Of a DNA stretch of 64,000 bases, positions 23,704-35,607 are shown in pieces. Each line of letters opens with the position of its first letter. The stretch's first letter is position 1. The notes beneath the pieces are model-generated. The model searched no databases. It was not told the DNA's origin and saw only the letters and a program-made list of their open reading frames with translations. Source of the stretch: Bryum argenteum (taxonomy: Eukaryota > Streptophyta > Bryopsida > Bryales > Bryaceae); the NCBI GenBank assembly GCA_037043015.1, contig CM073321.1, positions 5,001 to 69,000 on the forward strand, written 5' to 3'. Made by a program: the position numbers and the translations under genes.

Positions 23704-25640
23704 CACTAGAGGAAAACAGTGATTTGTCCAGCGTTATTTCGCGTTAAAAGTGACGTTTACCCTGACTAGTCAAAATTAGTGTGGGTAACTTGACCACAGT
23801 GACTTTCTGCATGTTAATCGCTTTAACATACTTTTGTCACTATTGACTATGGTTTAACAGCGAGTGTCATAGTAACACTCATAGATTTTGGAAGAACGGA
23901 ACCGCGTTAAATCGAACAGAACCACGTCAACGTTGACATGTACGCCCCTGGGGGGGTAACTTTAGCACTTCATTTTTTACCCTCTAGTAATACTTAAATG
24001 ATTAAATTTATGCATGATCCATGTTAGCACGTTTCTTTGAACTTTGATGACGTTTAAAGTGACATGGGCGACGTTCAGTGTGTTACTTTTGACATATTCA
24101 TAAATCCTATGTGGAATGCCTTGGTGATGTAGAAGGCTTATGTGGATGATAGAGGTGACTAAGACAAGTTGGTGTTTGTCCCACGTGGATGTCAATAGTG
24201 ACGTTGGTGTTTATTTTGACGCACAATTGTGTCAACGTGTGTTTAAGGATACGTAATGACATAGCTGACGTGTCAAGTGCATTTATGGTAGGATGACGTG
24301 GTTATTAGGGTTTGACTTGGTCAATGATCCTAGAGAGTGTCAATGGTGACGTGAATGTCAGAAGTAACATATATTATTTTATACTGTGCTTTAGGGTTAG
24401 GGTTTGACCTGCGGCGGCTAGGGTTTGGCATGCGTCAAAATTGACGCACATGTCTAAAAAGACATAGGATGTGTTAAACAATAATCCTAAAGATGTCATC
24501 ATCCATACGTTTCTATTGACGCATGGTTAACGCCAGCAAGTCATTACTGACGTCGTATTACTTATATAACGTGAACGTTGTCACTTTTGACATGACCACA
24601 TTAACACAAGCATGTGAAGAAAGAATTCTACTATGACGTCTAGAATAATGTACTTTAGTCCATCCAGAGGGATGACATTCATCGGGGTGGATGAACAAAA
24701 GCGGCTAGGGTTAGCCGCCATAGTTAGGTCATGGTACTTTTAGGGAAGATATAAGCTAGAATCTCACTCTTGCTTTCATTTCTACACATTTTGTGTTAGA
24801 GTTCTACAGTTTTAGAGATTAACATGTTAGATTGTTAAAGTATGAGTTGTAGTATGATCTGCATCCCAGTTTGATTGCATGACGTGCCTTATTAAACTCA
24901 ACGTGTCCGTGGTAATGTGTGCTGTGCAGATCAAGAAAAATCCAGCATGAGGAAACCCAGAAAATCACTCTAAGGCGGCTAGGGTTTCTGCATCAAAAGT
25001 GACTTAGGTTGTGTTAATCTCTGTTTTTAGAGAATTATCATATAGGGTACATAAATGTGTAACTATTGACGCAGGTTTGACGCCAGCGCGTCACTTTTGA
25101 CGTAGTATAACGTAAGGAGTACCCTATCACATAGCACATACATGTAGCCTTTATGCTACTCAATACTTGCAATTTTGTATCAGTGGCCATTTTTCCATCT
25201 AATACATCGAAAGCACTGACCAGCTTCATGTTGCACTCTATTTTGTGTATGTTTCTGTCACAGTGTGTTATTTTTGACATTGCATTTACGTTATCAAATG
25301 TGTCATGTAACGTCACTTTTAACGTTTTCATTTCCGTCATATTGTGTCATGTTGTGTTTCTTTTGACACACGTCTGCCATCAAATTGCGTCGAATGGCGA
25401 ACGTCATCCTACGTCTTGTCTCTTTACTCGAAACACCCTAAACACGTGACATTCGGGTTTAAGTGCGTCAACTTTGACACGAGGCCCTGTTTCTTTTGAC
25501 ACATAACGTGATAACGTGAATGTCATCCTACGTCTAAAGACACATCCGAAATGCGTTAAAACAAACGACATTTGTGTTTAACAATATTAAACAACGTCTA
25601 AGGACGTTTTGGAAATCGCGTTAAAACAGAGGACATAAGT
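23704..25640. repeat. Left subterminal region, TGACG/CGTCA-rich
   Basis: Dozens of TGACG, CGTCA and CGTTAAA/TTTAACG strings occur in both orientations, some as longer forms such as GTCACTTTTGACG (about 25096 and, imperfectly, 24588). GGCGGCTAGGGTTT-like strings recur at about 24413, 24700 and 24973. CACTA elements carry such subterminal arrays as binding sites for their own TnpA-type protein. No convincing gene lies here; frames on both strands are short and follow the repeats. Confidence 0.75.
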
Positions 25641-26470
25641 GTTCCTCAACGTCAATGTGGACACTATCTCCTGTTTCTTTGGACACAAACTCCAAACTTC
25701 TTTCACATTCCAGGATGTGGCAACGTGTCACGATCTCAGGCACCGAAATTTAAATGCCACGTCAGATTTCCGATGCCACATCAGATCAGATTTCATCCAT
25801 TACAAGGATGAAAACTTGTCCCACGTGGCATGTACAAATGCAGGAAAAGCTAACGTGGAAAGTATTTTACTTACCAAGTTCCTCACCCTAGGTAACTTCC
25901 CCAACTCGAAAAATGTCATTTTAACATCGCATGTTAAATCATTTGTCCCCGTAAACATTTTGAACACTACACGTTAAACCCAAAAAACACGTAATTCATT
26001 ATAATGGGAATATTCAAATTATCATCAAATAACATATTTCGTTAAAGTGAGAATATTTCTATTATCATCGGCCTAAATTCCACAAAAAGGACTATAGGGC
26101 GACCTAAAGTGAAAAACAAGAAACTCAAAACTCTCTAATATAAGCAAAACATCCCATTAAAACAAGAAACTCAACTATATTGAGAACATATATTTGGAAT
26201 GGTCAAAACACATTCCATATCTAATCTAAAAAGAATAGCACATCAGAACGGAAAACACATTAAAATGAGAAATCAGAACAATGTCAAATATTACATACAG
26301 TTCTAAACATACGATTCTATGTAATATATCAGTTACAATACAGTTCCGCTACAAAAAAATTACACCAATCTACTTATCTAATTCTGCCTAGACATGAAAA
26401 CTCTAATCAACTTCAACGTAATTGAGCTTAAATCCAATTCGAGCAAAAATTATGGACGAGCTCTTGCCAA
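25641..26470. other. Region downstream of gene B, no gene
   Basis: AT-rich, with strings such as CACGTAATTCATTATAATGG (25989) that recur inverted at 48683 and in related form at 34487 and 34735. Contains the likely 3' untranslated region of gene B. No coding signal seen. Confidence 0.5.
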
Positions 26471-26735
26471 CTTTGTCCTACATACTAACTAAAGCCGCGA
26501 TTGACTATTTAGGTTGACGTGAGCTAAATACCAATGCTTCAGTAACCGAAATGTTTCTTCCTCCTCCGCCTGAAAACCCACGATACTTTGTTGCTCTTCT
26601 CCACTTTGTCCTCCATAATAGCTAAAGCCGCGATTGACTATTTAGGTCGACATGACCTAAATACCAATGTCTTGAGTGATCAAAAATCTTATTCCTCCTC
26701 GCCCTCGAAACGCAGAATACTTTGTTTGATGATAG
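26471..26735. repeat. 133-bp tandem duplication over the 3' end of gene B
   Basis: The string AAAGCCGCGATTGACTATTTA begins at 26491 and again at 26624. The unit includes a TTTAGGT palindrome (two variants: about 26511-26531 and 26638-26660) and the last codons of gene B. A degenerate second copy of the gene's C-terminal coding therefore sits downstream of the real stop. Confidence 0.8.
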
Positions 26736-29623
26736 TAACCTGTTGCTCAGATATTGAGATTGTTGGACGTTGAGAACCAGCTTTGGCACTCGATTTCCAA
26801 GCTGTAAAAATAGCACCTGCATATAGCCAGACTGAGTCATGGCTGTCATCAAAGACCCATTTAAAGTTCTTCTGTGTGTCCCAGCCAACATAGGTATCTT
26901 GAACAAGAGCACGCTTGCTAAAAGGTTTAAAATATTGAATTTGAATACATCCCGGATTGTTGCGATCTACATCGAAATCAGTCAAAGCCCTCGCAATCCA
27001 AAAAGGTCGAGCATCTCCATCTGCAGGACGTAAAGCCAAAAAGTAGCCGGCAAATACATCTCGACCAACGCGAAAAGACTCTCTTGGTTTATCACACAAG
27101 CGGCCAATAAAATGGGAGTCTTGCCCATATTCCTCGCGTAATTCGCCTGTGTGCAGATATTCTCGAATCAACGGTACTCGAGACAAAGGCCAACATCCAT
27201 TCTTTAAAGTAGTAGAAACCTCCATGGGCGCCAACAATAAATCATTTACTGCACGCCAATATCGTAAAACAGAATCATGTCGTCGACGAAATTCTCCTGA
27301 CAAGTCTTGAGCACATGAGGTTTCCCACAACTTAATGAAACCTGCTATACCTTTCACAATTTCATCGAGATTCTTCATAGGAATTGACGCTAGAGTCTTC
27401 ATTTCTCCTATAGGCAATAGAGGCATACCGGTAATAGAATTCTCTTTCCACAATTAATTCCTTCACTAGTCGATGGAAGTAACTCATTGTCAGAACATAA
27501 CATCTTGTACTTCATCATGGGCCACCCGTTGTCATGTTTGAAAAATTTAAATCGTTGCCCTTCAAAATGACCAACAAGAACTTCGTCTTTAAAAGCAATG
27601 AAATCCTTGATATATCCTTTAAAATCGAGAATCTCCTCAATCAAATGCGGAATAACTGGGAGTGCCTCAGCGTCTATGAAGGATTTCATCAAAAGAGGAA
27701 TCGTCAAATAGTCATTCTTTTTTAAAATCATACTCCAGCGTCCAAACAGAGCGTCAATATCTTCATGAGTATGTCCAACTAAAAGAAAATTAACGTAAAT
27801 TTCACGGAAAACGCCCATATGTACCAAAAGGGACCAAAAGCAAAACATGAATTGATTTTTGTTATCGGAGGCGGCGTTGTCAAGTTGCACATGTAAAACA
27901 GGAGGAAGGGATTCCGTAGCACCTGATGACTCACTCTCAGGCAAAAGAGAGTTTAAACAAGCATCTTTACCGATAAGCAAAGCCTCAAACAAAGGATGCG
28001 TTCCAGATCCAGCAAACAATGACTTCGAATGTGATATCGGAACTCCTTCTAAATCTCGGAGAAGCTTCAAAATAGATCCAACAGTGTGATTGCAATCACT
28101 CGGATAAATGTCAAGTCCATAGTGAGCATAACGAACATCGCAATGTCCGTGGGCAATCATTCCCGTCACAGCAATAGGGAGCTTCATAAGCGCATCATTT
28201 GTTTTTGTTTTGTGAGAAAATAAAGGACAAGCCGTTTTTGCATGATCCATTTTGTCGTGGATAATGCAAAGAACATCTTTGGGTCTTTGAATAGATAAAG
28301 AGCGGTTTGTATAATAATACTCACGATGTGTTCGCTGATGGTCCAAGTGCAGTTTAAGCTTTTTGATCCACATGTTCTCTTCACTTGAATCTGGCACCAT
28401 GGACTTGATCATGGTCTCAAGTTTATCACACGTTGCACATCGTGCAAAATTGTCTCCGGGTGCTTTCTTCGAATACTCGGAGAATATAGTTCGCCTAATC
28501 TTGCTGAGAGTACTTTGAGCGATGAATTTCAGCCCCAACCTCTCGTTGATAAGATTGATATCTGGGATCGTATCTTTCCATTTGAAGGACGAAGGCAATG
28601 ACCGTGATACTACTTTGAGTCCATTACTCAGCATCTTCGCTTTGTGCGGCATATGATCAGCTGTGTTGTCGATTAACACTTTCATCGTTGCAGCAGCTTG
28701 TTTCACATGAAGTCGTGGTTTCTTCGAGCCAACATTCCCGTGATGTCGAGCCCGTAAGCCAGCAGCCGCCTCTGCTTTCTTCCTGTAAAACGTTACAGGA
28801 GGAACTCCAGTAATATTCTGCCATGCTCGAGCACAAATATCAATACCTTCCGTTGTAACCATCATACTTCCGTCAGCAGTTTTATGAAATCGATGATGTA
28901 CATCAATCTTAAAGTGCGCCTTGAACTTAAAATCTGAGGACTCGTACATCTGCTTTCTCAAGGTCAGAATCTTTTGGCGAGGGAATGGCTGACAGCAATT
29001 TTTACTGCAACACTTCATACTCGCAACCAAATTGACAGACTCTACGGTCAATAGTTGCTCTTCCCTCCTAGTTCTGTGGATCTTTGGATGTCTTTCTCCC
29101 AAAGTATACGGACGAACTCCTTTCCTCTTTGGTTGATCACGAGCATAAACCGCAACATTGTATTTCTCCCGATGCAAATGATCAAGTAAAGACCAACCAT
29201 CATGAATGGCGTGGCTGAGATCCCATTTTAATGACTGAAATATTGTATCAGAAGGCAGAAACTCTAAATCCAAGCACTTTACGATCTGAACAACTACTTG
29301 ATGATCTCGCAAAGGCTCGTCATCAGAACCCAGTACACAATCAGATCCCACACTTTGACAAATACCCTCTGCAACAGCGGCCCCTCCAGGATTCAATAGT
29401 GTCACAAATTTGGTTATCCATTTGCATCTCGGGGGTCCAAGACAATCCTTCAGTCGATCCGGCAGAACGAGCTCAACATCTTCCAAATCCTAATAACCAA
29501 AAAACAATTACGTTAAACAAGGAACCACCTTAGACGTTGATGGAAACAAAGCCGTAAAGATTCTAATACCTCTGAAGAAAGACCTCGATTGTCCCAGTCG
29601 TCATCGGACGCACTAGTCGCCAT
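26689..29623 (-). CDS. Gene B: DUF7869-type protein, candidate transposase
   Basis: Two exons: 29623-29570 (18 codons, acidic start) and 29489-26689, joined in phase 0 across an 80-bp GT-AG intron. The product is about 950 residues. Visible elements: a Cys cluster K-C-C-S-K-N-C-C; a G-L-R-A-R-H-H segment; C-A-T-C-D zinc-like pair; then three spaced acidic motifs, H-D-K-M-D (about 28240), L-D-N-A-A-S-D-N-K-N (about 27870) and G-H-T-H-E-D-I-D (about 27765). These are the hallmarks of DUF7869 proteins and look like the D-D-D core of an RNase H-fold transposase. A single frameshift near 27450 splits the frame; pseudogene A shows the expected reading there. It is the only transposase-like gene in the giant element. 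DUF7869 is recognised by motif; the enzymatic role is inferred. Confidence 0.85.
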
Positions 29624-30140
29624 GTAGAGCGGTCACACCCTGATTATAGCTCCGTGAATAAGCTATACAACATGACAAAAGATACAAATAACCATCAGTA
29701 AAAATGAGCACGCAAACATGAAACCTCAGAACATGCTGAGAAAAACCTATGTAATTAGTAATAAGGATCGACCTAAACACTACGTTTACCATACAGCGAC
29801 CTAACCACTGCCTCAAGCTGGGTTCGACCTAAACATTCCCTGTTTAGCAGGCAGCGACCTAAACACTGTGCGCTGAAAACAAAGGCGTCCAAACACTTCG
29901 TGCAGATCAGAGAGTACTTACAACTGTGCGTTTAGGAGGAGGCAAAGAACCTAAACATCACGTAAACACGCAGAGACCAACTAAGTGCTCTTAGCAGGCA
30001 GGGACCTAGTCACTCACTGAATAGCAGGCAGCGACCTTTACACTATGTTCAACGCCATACACACCGCGTATTTACCAGGCACCGACCGAATATCTCTGCG
30101 TTAAGCAGGTAGCGACCTAATCATACTGCATATAACAAAA

Positions 30141-30800
30141 TTGACCTTACAATGTGCGTTTAGCAGACAGCGACCTAAACAATGTGCGTTTAGCAGACAC
30201 CGACCTAAACAATGTGCGTTTAGCAGACACCGACCTAAACAATGTGCGTTTAGCAGACAGCGACCTAAACAATGTGCGTTTAGCAGACAGCGACCTAAAC
30301 AATGTGCGTTTAGCGACAAAATGACCTAAACAATGTGCGTTTAGCGACAAATGACCCTAAACAATGTGAGTTTAGCGACAAATGACCTAAACAATGTGAG
30401 TTTAGCAGACAGCGACCTAAACAATGTGAGTTTAGCAGACAGCGACCTAAACAATGTGAGTTTAGCAGACAGCGACCTAAACAATGTGAGTTTAGCAGAC
30501 AGCGACCTAAACAATGTGAGTTTAGCAGACAGCGACCTAAACAATGTGAGTTTAGCGACAAAATGACTAAACAATGTGAGTTTAGCGGACAAACCCTAAA
30601 CAATGTGAGTTTAGCAGACAGCGACCTAAACAATGTGAGTTTAGCAGACAGCTCGACCTAAACAATGTGAGTTTAGCAGACAACGACCTAAACAATGTGA
30701 GTTTAGCAGACAGCGACCTAAACAATGTGAGTTTAGCAGACAGCGACCTAAACAATGTGCGTTTAGCAGACAGCGACCTAAACACACTAGGTTAAAAAGA
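30141..30800 (-). repeat. 30-bp tandem array (about 21 units)
   Basis: The unit on the plus strand consists of GTTTAGCAGACAGC followed by GACCTAAACAATGTG and one variable base, period 30. There are two subtypes: GTGC units at both ends and GTGA units in the middle. CGACCTAAAC is the complement of GTTTAGGTCG, so each unit carries one perfect and one degenerate half of the palindrome found elsewhere. The 30-bp period keeps several reading frames open, which explains the repetitive open frames here. Some units are disturbed (for example GTTTAGCGACAAA around 30310-30380). Confidence 0.93.
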
Positions 30801-31546
30801 CATCGACCATTACAGTGTGCGTTTACCAGCCAGCGACCTGAACACAATGTATTTAGCTGACATTGGCCTACAGAATGGGTGTTTAGCAGACAGCAAGCTA
30901 ACAGTGCGTTAAGATGGGAGAGTCAAAACCACTCCGTTTATGAAGTAGCGACCTAACACTGTGTTAAACAGGCATCGACGTTTACACCATGCGTTCGGCC
31001 GGTAGCGACCCTAAATGCAATGCGATTAGCGGCAAAGAACGTAAAGCTCGCGTTTAGCGGTCACGACCTAAAATTTGTGCGTTTAGCAGGCTACGACCTA
31101 AAATCTGTGACTTTGGCAGGCTGCGACCAAACAGCTATTCATTTGTCCAGGACACGAAAGTCATGCGGTTAGCGGTGGAACCTACCACCATGCGATTAGC
31201 GGTGCGACCTAAAAGTCGTGCGTTTAGCAGTGCGACCTAAAAGTCATGTTTTAGCGTGCGACCTAAAAGTTGTGCGTTTAGCAGGCTGCGACCTAAAATT
31301 TGTGCGTTTAGCAGGCTACGACCTAAAATCTGTGACTTTGGCAGGCTGCGACCATACAGCTATTCATTTGTCTGGGACCTGAAAGTTGTGCGGTTAGCAG
31401 GCTGGGACCTACCAGCTGTGCGATTAGCAGGCTGCGACCTAAAAGTCATGCGTTTAGCGGTGTCGACCTAAAAGTCGTGTGCGTTTAGCGGTCACGACCC
31501 TAAATTTGTGCGTTTAGCAGGCAAAATAGAAAATACCAGATTTTGG

Positions 31547-31622
31547 GACCTAAATGCACACCCATCGACCTAAATGCACACCCATTGACCTAAATGCACA
31601 CCCATCGACCTAAATGCACACT
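31547..31622 (-). repeat. 20-bp tandem array at the upstream end of leader intron B
   Basis: CGACCTAAATGCACACCCAT repeats almost perfectly four times. Its exact inverse complement is repeated at 39866-39920 at the equivalent place of gene C. Confidence 0.9.
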
Positions 31623-31770
31623 GTGATTCTAGTATTTCTAGGAAGGTAAAATGAATCCCGCGGGGAAGTCGCAAAGAGCAAGATAAAAGAACAAATCAAT
31701 TGCGCATGGAATTGCAATTGCGTATGGAAATGGCGAACCTGATACAGAGCACCAAGAAACCCTAGCTTAC

Positions 31771-32255
31771 TGACGAACACCGTGGAACAGAGACCGAATG
31801 CAAGAGCAAACGCAAGCAGCAAATCGATGAGGAGATGGTGCGCATCGACGAGGAGCAGAGCGCTGACAGGACGCAGCGGAGCGGAGCGAGTGAGCTGCTG
31901 TGAGCGGAGCGGAGTGCGCTCGCAAGACGCAGAGGAGCAGAACGAGTGGGAGGGTGGCTCGCTTGTGAGCGCGCGCCGCCGAGCGCCGCGAGCGAGCGCG
32001 GCCGCCGGAGCGCCGGCGGGGATCGGCCGGGCATAGCGAGCCGGGTGAGGGCCCCGGGCACACGGCGAGGCGGGAGCCGTTCGACTTCGGGCGGGAAGCT
32101 CCCGCCAACGGGCGGCGGGTCGCCTGGGGCCGCTTCATGGCGCCACGCCCGCCGCCCGGCGACGACGCGGCGCGTGGGTCACGCTGCCGGGAAGCCCAAG
32201 GGTGCCCACGGGTGCCCACGGGTGCCCGGGGGTGCTCGAATCGCCCGCTGCCCCA
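31771..32255 (-). promoter_or_regulatory. GC-rich CpG-dense leader / promoter of gene B
   Basis: An abrupt GC-rich island between AT-rich spacer and leader intron, dense in CG and GCGG strings, with a small GGGTGCCCAC tandem repeat at 32201-32230. Several overlapping open frames on both strands are products of composition. Read with gene B it occupies the same position as the island at 38900-39757 does for gene C. Interpreted as promoter plus 5' untranslated exon; the transcription start is not determined. Confidence 0.5.
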
Positions 32256-34639
32256 GATTATTTAATAACGACATATATTAAAATTAGAAAATTAAGACAT
32301 ATTTTTGGATTGCAATTAACTGATTTGTTACAAAATCATTGATAAAAATTTTAATTCTACATAGGTTAATAAATAATTTACTACTCTTTCTATCACAAAT
32401 TCTAACGTTGTGATAAATTATTCACTTTAGATCAATCTCAAAAGAGGTGAATAAAATTAATTCATACCGAATCATAGAATAACACATTCTAAAGAACTAA
32501 ATTATTCCATACCTAGAATAGTATATATACTTTACGAGTTACTAAACTTCGAATATTGATCATCAAATAACTCATTTCAAATCTTAGAATATTTATCTTA
32601 CAATATCTAGATTTGTATCGTAATAAACCAATTTGTAATCAAAATTCTTATATATTATAGCTATCATATCAAACTTCATTTACGTAATATTTATTTTAGT
32701 ATACCACAGCAAATCTAGTAAATAAATATAATAACAAGACAAAACATAATGTACGTAGGTAATAAAATTTGAATATTGCAATTACAACAATTTTAATCAT
32801 AGAATACCTCTATTAGAAATTATTAGTACTAATATATGTAGGTTACTGAACCGTAACGTTATTTTCCATGTACTTAGATTAGAATATTTTTATCACTTAA
32901 AATAAATAAACACAGGAATTAGGGTTGTACTACTTATTAAATGTTTGAAACCTAATTATTCTTATATTACGTCACCGAATTTAGTAAGAATTATGTTAAT
33001 ATAAGTTTATACTTATTTACTAAATACTAACTTAAGTATACTTCACTCTAAATTTGATCAGACTATTATCTATAAAGGAAAAGCAAATAATTTAATATTA
33101 TTTTCATACCATTAAAGATGTAACAAATATTATATTTAAACTTATTAGATTATAAAGATTATTAAGGCTTTAGATAAAGTATAACTATTTATTTTTATAA
33201 CTTTTTGTAAACTAAATCATTCCTATAACTTTTTAGAAAAATTTAATATTTTTCAGATAATAAATTCATCTTATGTTGTTAACTTTAATATAGTCTTCAG
33301 CTTATTACGTATCATTTGATATAAATTTTTTATAGATGTTCTATATTATATTTATCAAAAACGTATTTATTCACTAAAATACTACCTATGATTCAATGTA
33401 TAATATAAATACATGAACCAGTTATAAATCATCAAACTGAGCGTATATTTCTCTATATAATCATTAAAATCAAACAAAAAAACATAAATTAAAAAACAAG
33501 AATAAAAAATTTAAACAATCAGAGTATTTTAATGTACATAAATCTAAGAACAAATTAAAATATATTTTAAAAGAGTAAAGTTATTCTTAAATTTTATAGA
33601 ATTTTATAATACTCAAATGTAAATGATAAATCAAATTTTCATAAATAAATAAATAAAGAAATATATAAACACGATTTTCAACTTAAATATTTATTTTATA
33701 TTAAGTTAGATATACATGTCATTCGTATTAAACGGTCAACTTATATTACGGTATAATATTATGTTAATATATACTTATCTACCTGCGTCGATTTTACCGT
33801 AGTAGTAACGGTAATTTTTTTACGACAACTTTAATATCCATACGATTACATTTACATTAAAATTTGTGACAAACATACACTTTTTTTTATTGAGTTATAT
33901 TATAACTCGGATCTGTTGTTTGAATGAAGTTTGCGCAAAACTACCTCCACATAAAATTAGTATAATTTCGTTCAACTTATAATCTCAATATTTTGGACGT
34001 TAGCTAGTGTATAAGCGTGACATATGCAAACACCATTTTGCAATGCAATCACTCTTTCATTTACAACGTTTGAATAAGCAATTTGATGCTTTCAAATGAA
34101 AACATATATTTCCGAGAAGAAAAAATTTTATCAATTATCGCTAAGTTGTATTGTAACTAAAAGTAAAGGTACATTAACTTAAACTGAATACGAATTTATA
34201 ATTGTACAAGAGAGAAAATTTAATCTATTGTGACAATTTTTAATTAATTAACCATTTTTAATATTACTTATTTTACAACGTTATATGGTGTTATAAGCGG
34301 GCATCAAGAGGCAGGTAGGGCAACCTAAAATATTAATCAAAATCTAATTGTGAGAAATTAAAACTATTAGATGTTTATGTCTTGGATTATTTGATCTTGT
34401 GTAACCATAGGAATAAGAATTATGAAAAGTAATTAAAGAAATGTAATTTTTTAGTACTGAACGTTTTTGAACTTAAACTTAGGATTAAAACACGTAATTC
34501 GTTAGAATAGGAATATTGATATTATGAAATTGATGAAAATTGGGCTACGTTAGAACAAAATATATTGTGAGAATACATCTAGTTCGACCCAGTTAAGCAC
34601 ACATTTATGCGTATTTTAACTAAAATTACTTTCGATCTA

Positions 34640-34700
34640 TTTATGGTTTAGGATTTAGAGTTTTGAGTTTAGGGTTTAGGGTTTGGGATTTAGGGTTTAT
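34640..34700 (+). repeat. Interstitial telomere-like repeat inside the spacer
   Basis: Several TTTAGGG-type units in tandem, including two perfect TTTAGGG copies around 34670-34685, with variants such as TTTAGGA, TTTAGAG and TTTGGGA. Confidence 0.7.
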
Positions 34701-35136
34701 ACTAATTATAGAACGCACATTCTTCATATTTAGTCAAAACACGTAATACGTTATAATGTGAATATTAAGATTATCAAATTGAGCTTGGTTTAAGTCAAAT
34801 GTACTGTGTGTGTACATTTAGCTCGACTCCACCTAAACCAACATTTCTCAAAAGCAGTGATAATACCATTATAACGAATTAAGTGTTTCAAATATGTAAT
34901 ATATTTCAATCAGTAAATAATTATATGATATTGAATTACAACACTTTTTACGATAAATAATATCTATATATTCAATGACAATTTTTCTCATTGTTCGCCT
35001 TAGAGAAGGTGTATTCAGCGGTTGTTTCTGACGTCATTCCGAACAATCGACTCACTATCCGACTGGCACTCTTCTACGCGTTAACTACCTCATCAGCTAT
35101 TGAGCTCACGTTCTTTCATTATGTTGTCTGGACGAA

Positions 35137-35607
35137 GTGACGAACTTTTCAGAAGATCACTTCAATAAATTCCTAAGTAGCAACAATGTACATACATCTA
35201 AGGGATTCAATACAACACTTTCTATAATGAGCGGCATTACTAGAAGTTCTTACTTTGTCATTAATGATGAACAATCGAGCTGTAAAAATCCGACTATTGA
35301 GAGTGCGATCCGAGAGATTGAGTCTGATTATTGAGGTGTAGAGTACAACTTACTAGTGTCGATAGGCATTAACGATGTGAAAATCATGGAGTTTAAAATT
35401 TCTGAAGAAAAACTCGAAGTGCTTTCTATGTTGCAGAAGAGCTTATACTTTAAGAAGACTAACGCACTAAGTACTCAGAAACTCACCACTCTATTGCCAT
35501 ATCCACGTGCTGTTGAATCTTTCTTTCAAAGTAGAAATGAATCAGCATTATTGAGACCTTTTCAACATCGGCAAAGCATTCGATACGTAGTATGTTCAGC
35601 GTTTTAG
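35137..35607 (+). CDS. Two adjacent short frames, possible degenerate gene
   Basis: Frames of 65 and 83 codons (35137-35334 and 35356-35607) lie in a stretch with higher GC than the surrounding spacer. They give ordinary hydrophilic peptides without repeats. They could be exons of a small gene or a relic. I recognise no domain; chance is a real alternative. Confidence 0.2.

Larger units (their letters stand above)
29640..31770 (-). other. Putative leader intron of gene B, carrying the 30-bp array
   Basis: On the minus strand a GTAAGC donor at 31770 and an ATCAG acceptor ending at 29640 bracket 2.1 kb. The following exon has the ATG 16 bases later (29623). The interval is almost entirely repeats: a degenerate zone 29750-30140, the clean 30-bp array 30141-30800, a second degenerate zone to 31520 and a 20-bp array at 31547-31622. 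The intron is inferred from splice consensus and the matching layout in gene C. Confidence 0.45.

Noticed and set aside
30141..30800. CRISPR-like regular array
   Set aside because: Units are contiguous with no unique spacers, and the context is eukaryotic.
30101..30847. Long repetitive open frames on both strands of the 30-bp array
   Set aside because: The 30-bp period without stops keeps frames open on both strands; the peptides are pure repeats and differ by frame only.
31762..32281. Overlapping Arg/Ala-rich frames on both strands
   Set aside because: Compositional artefacts of the CpG-dense block.
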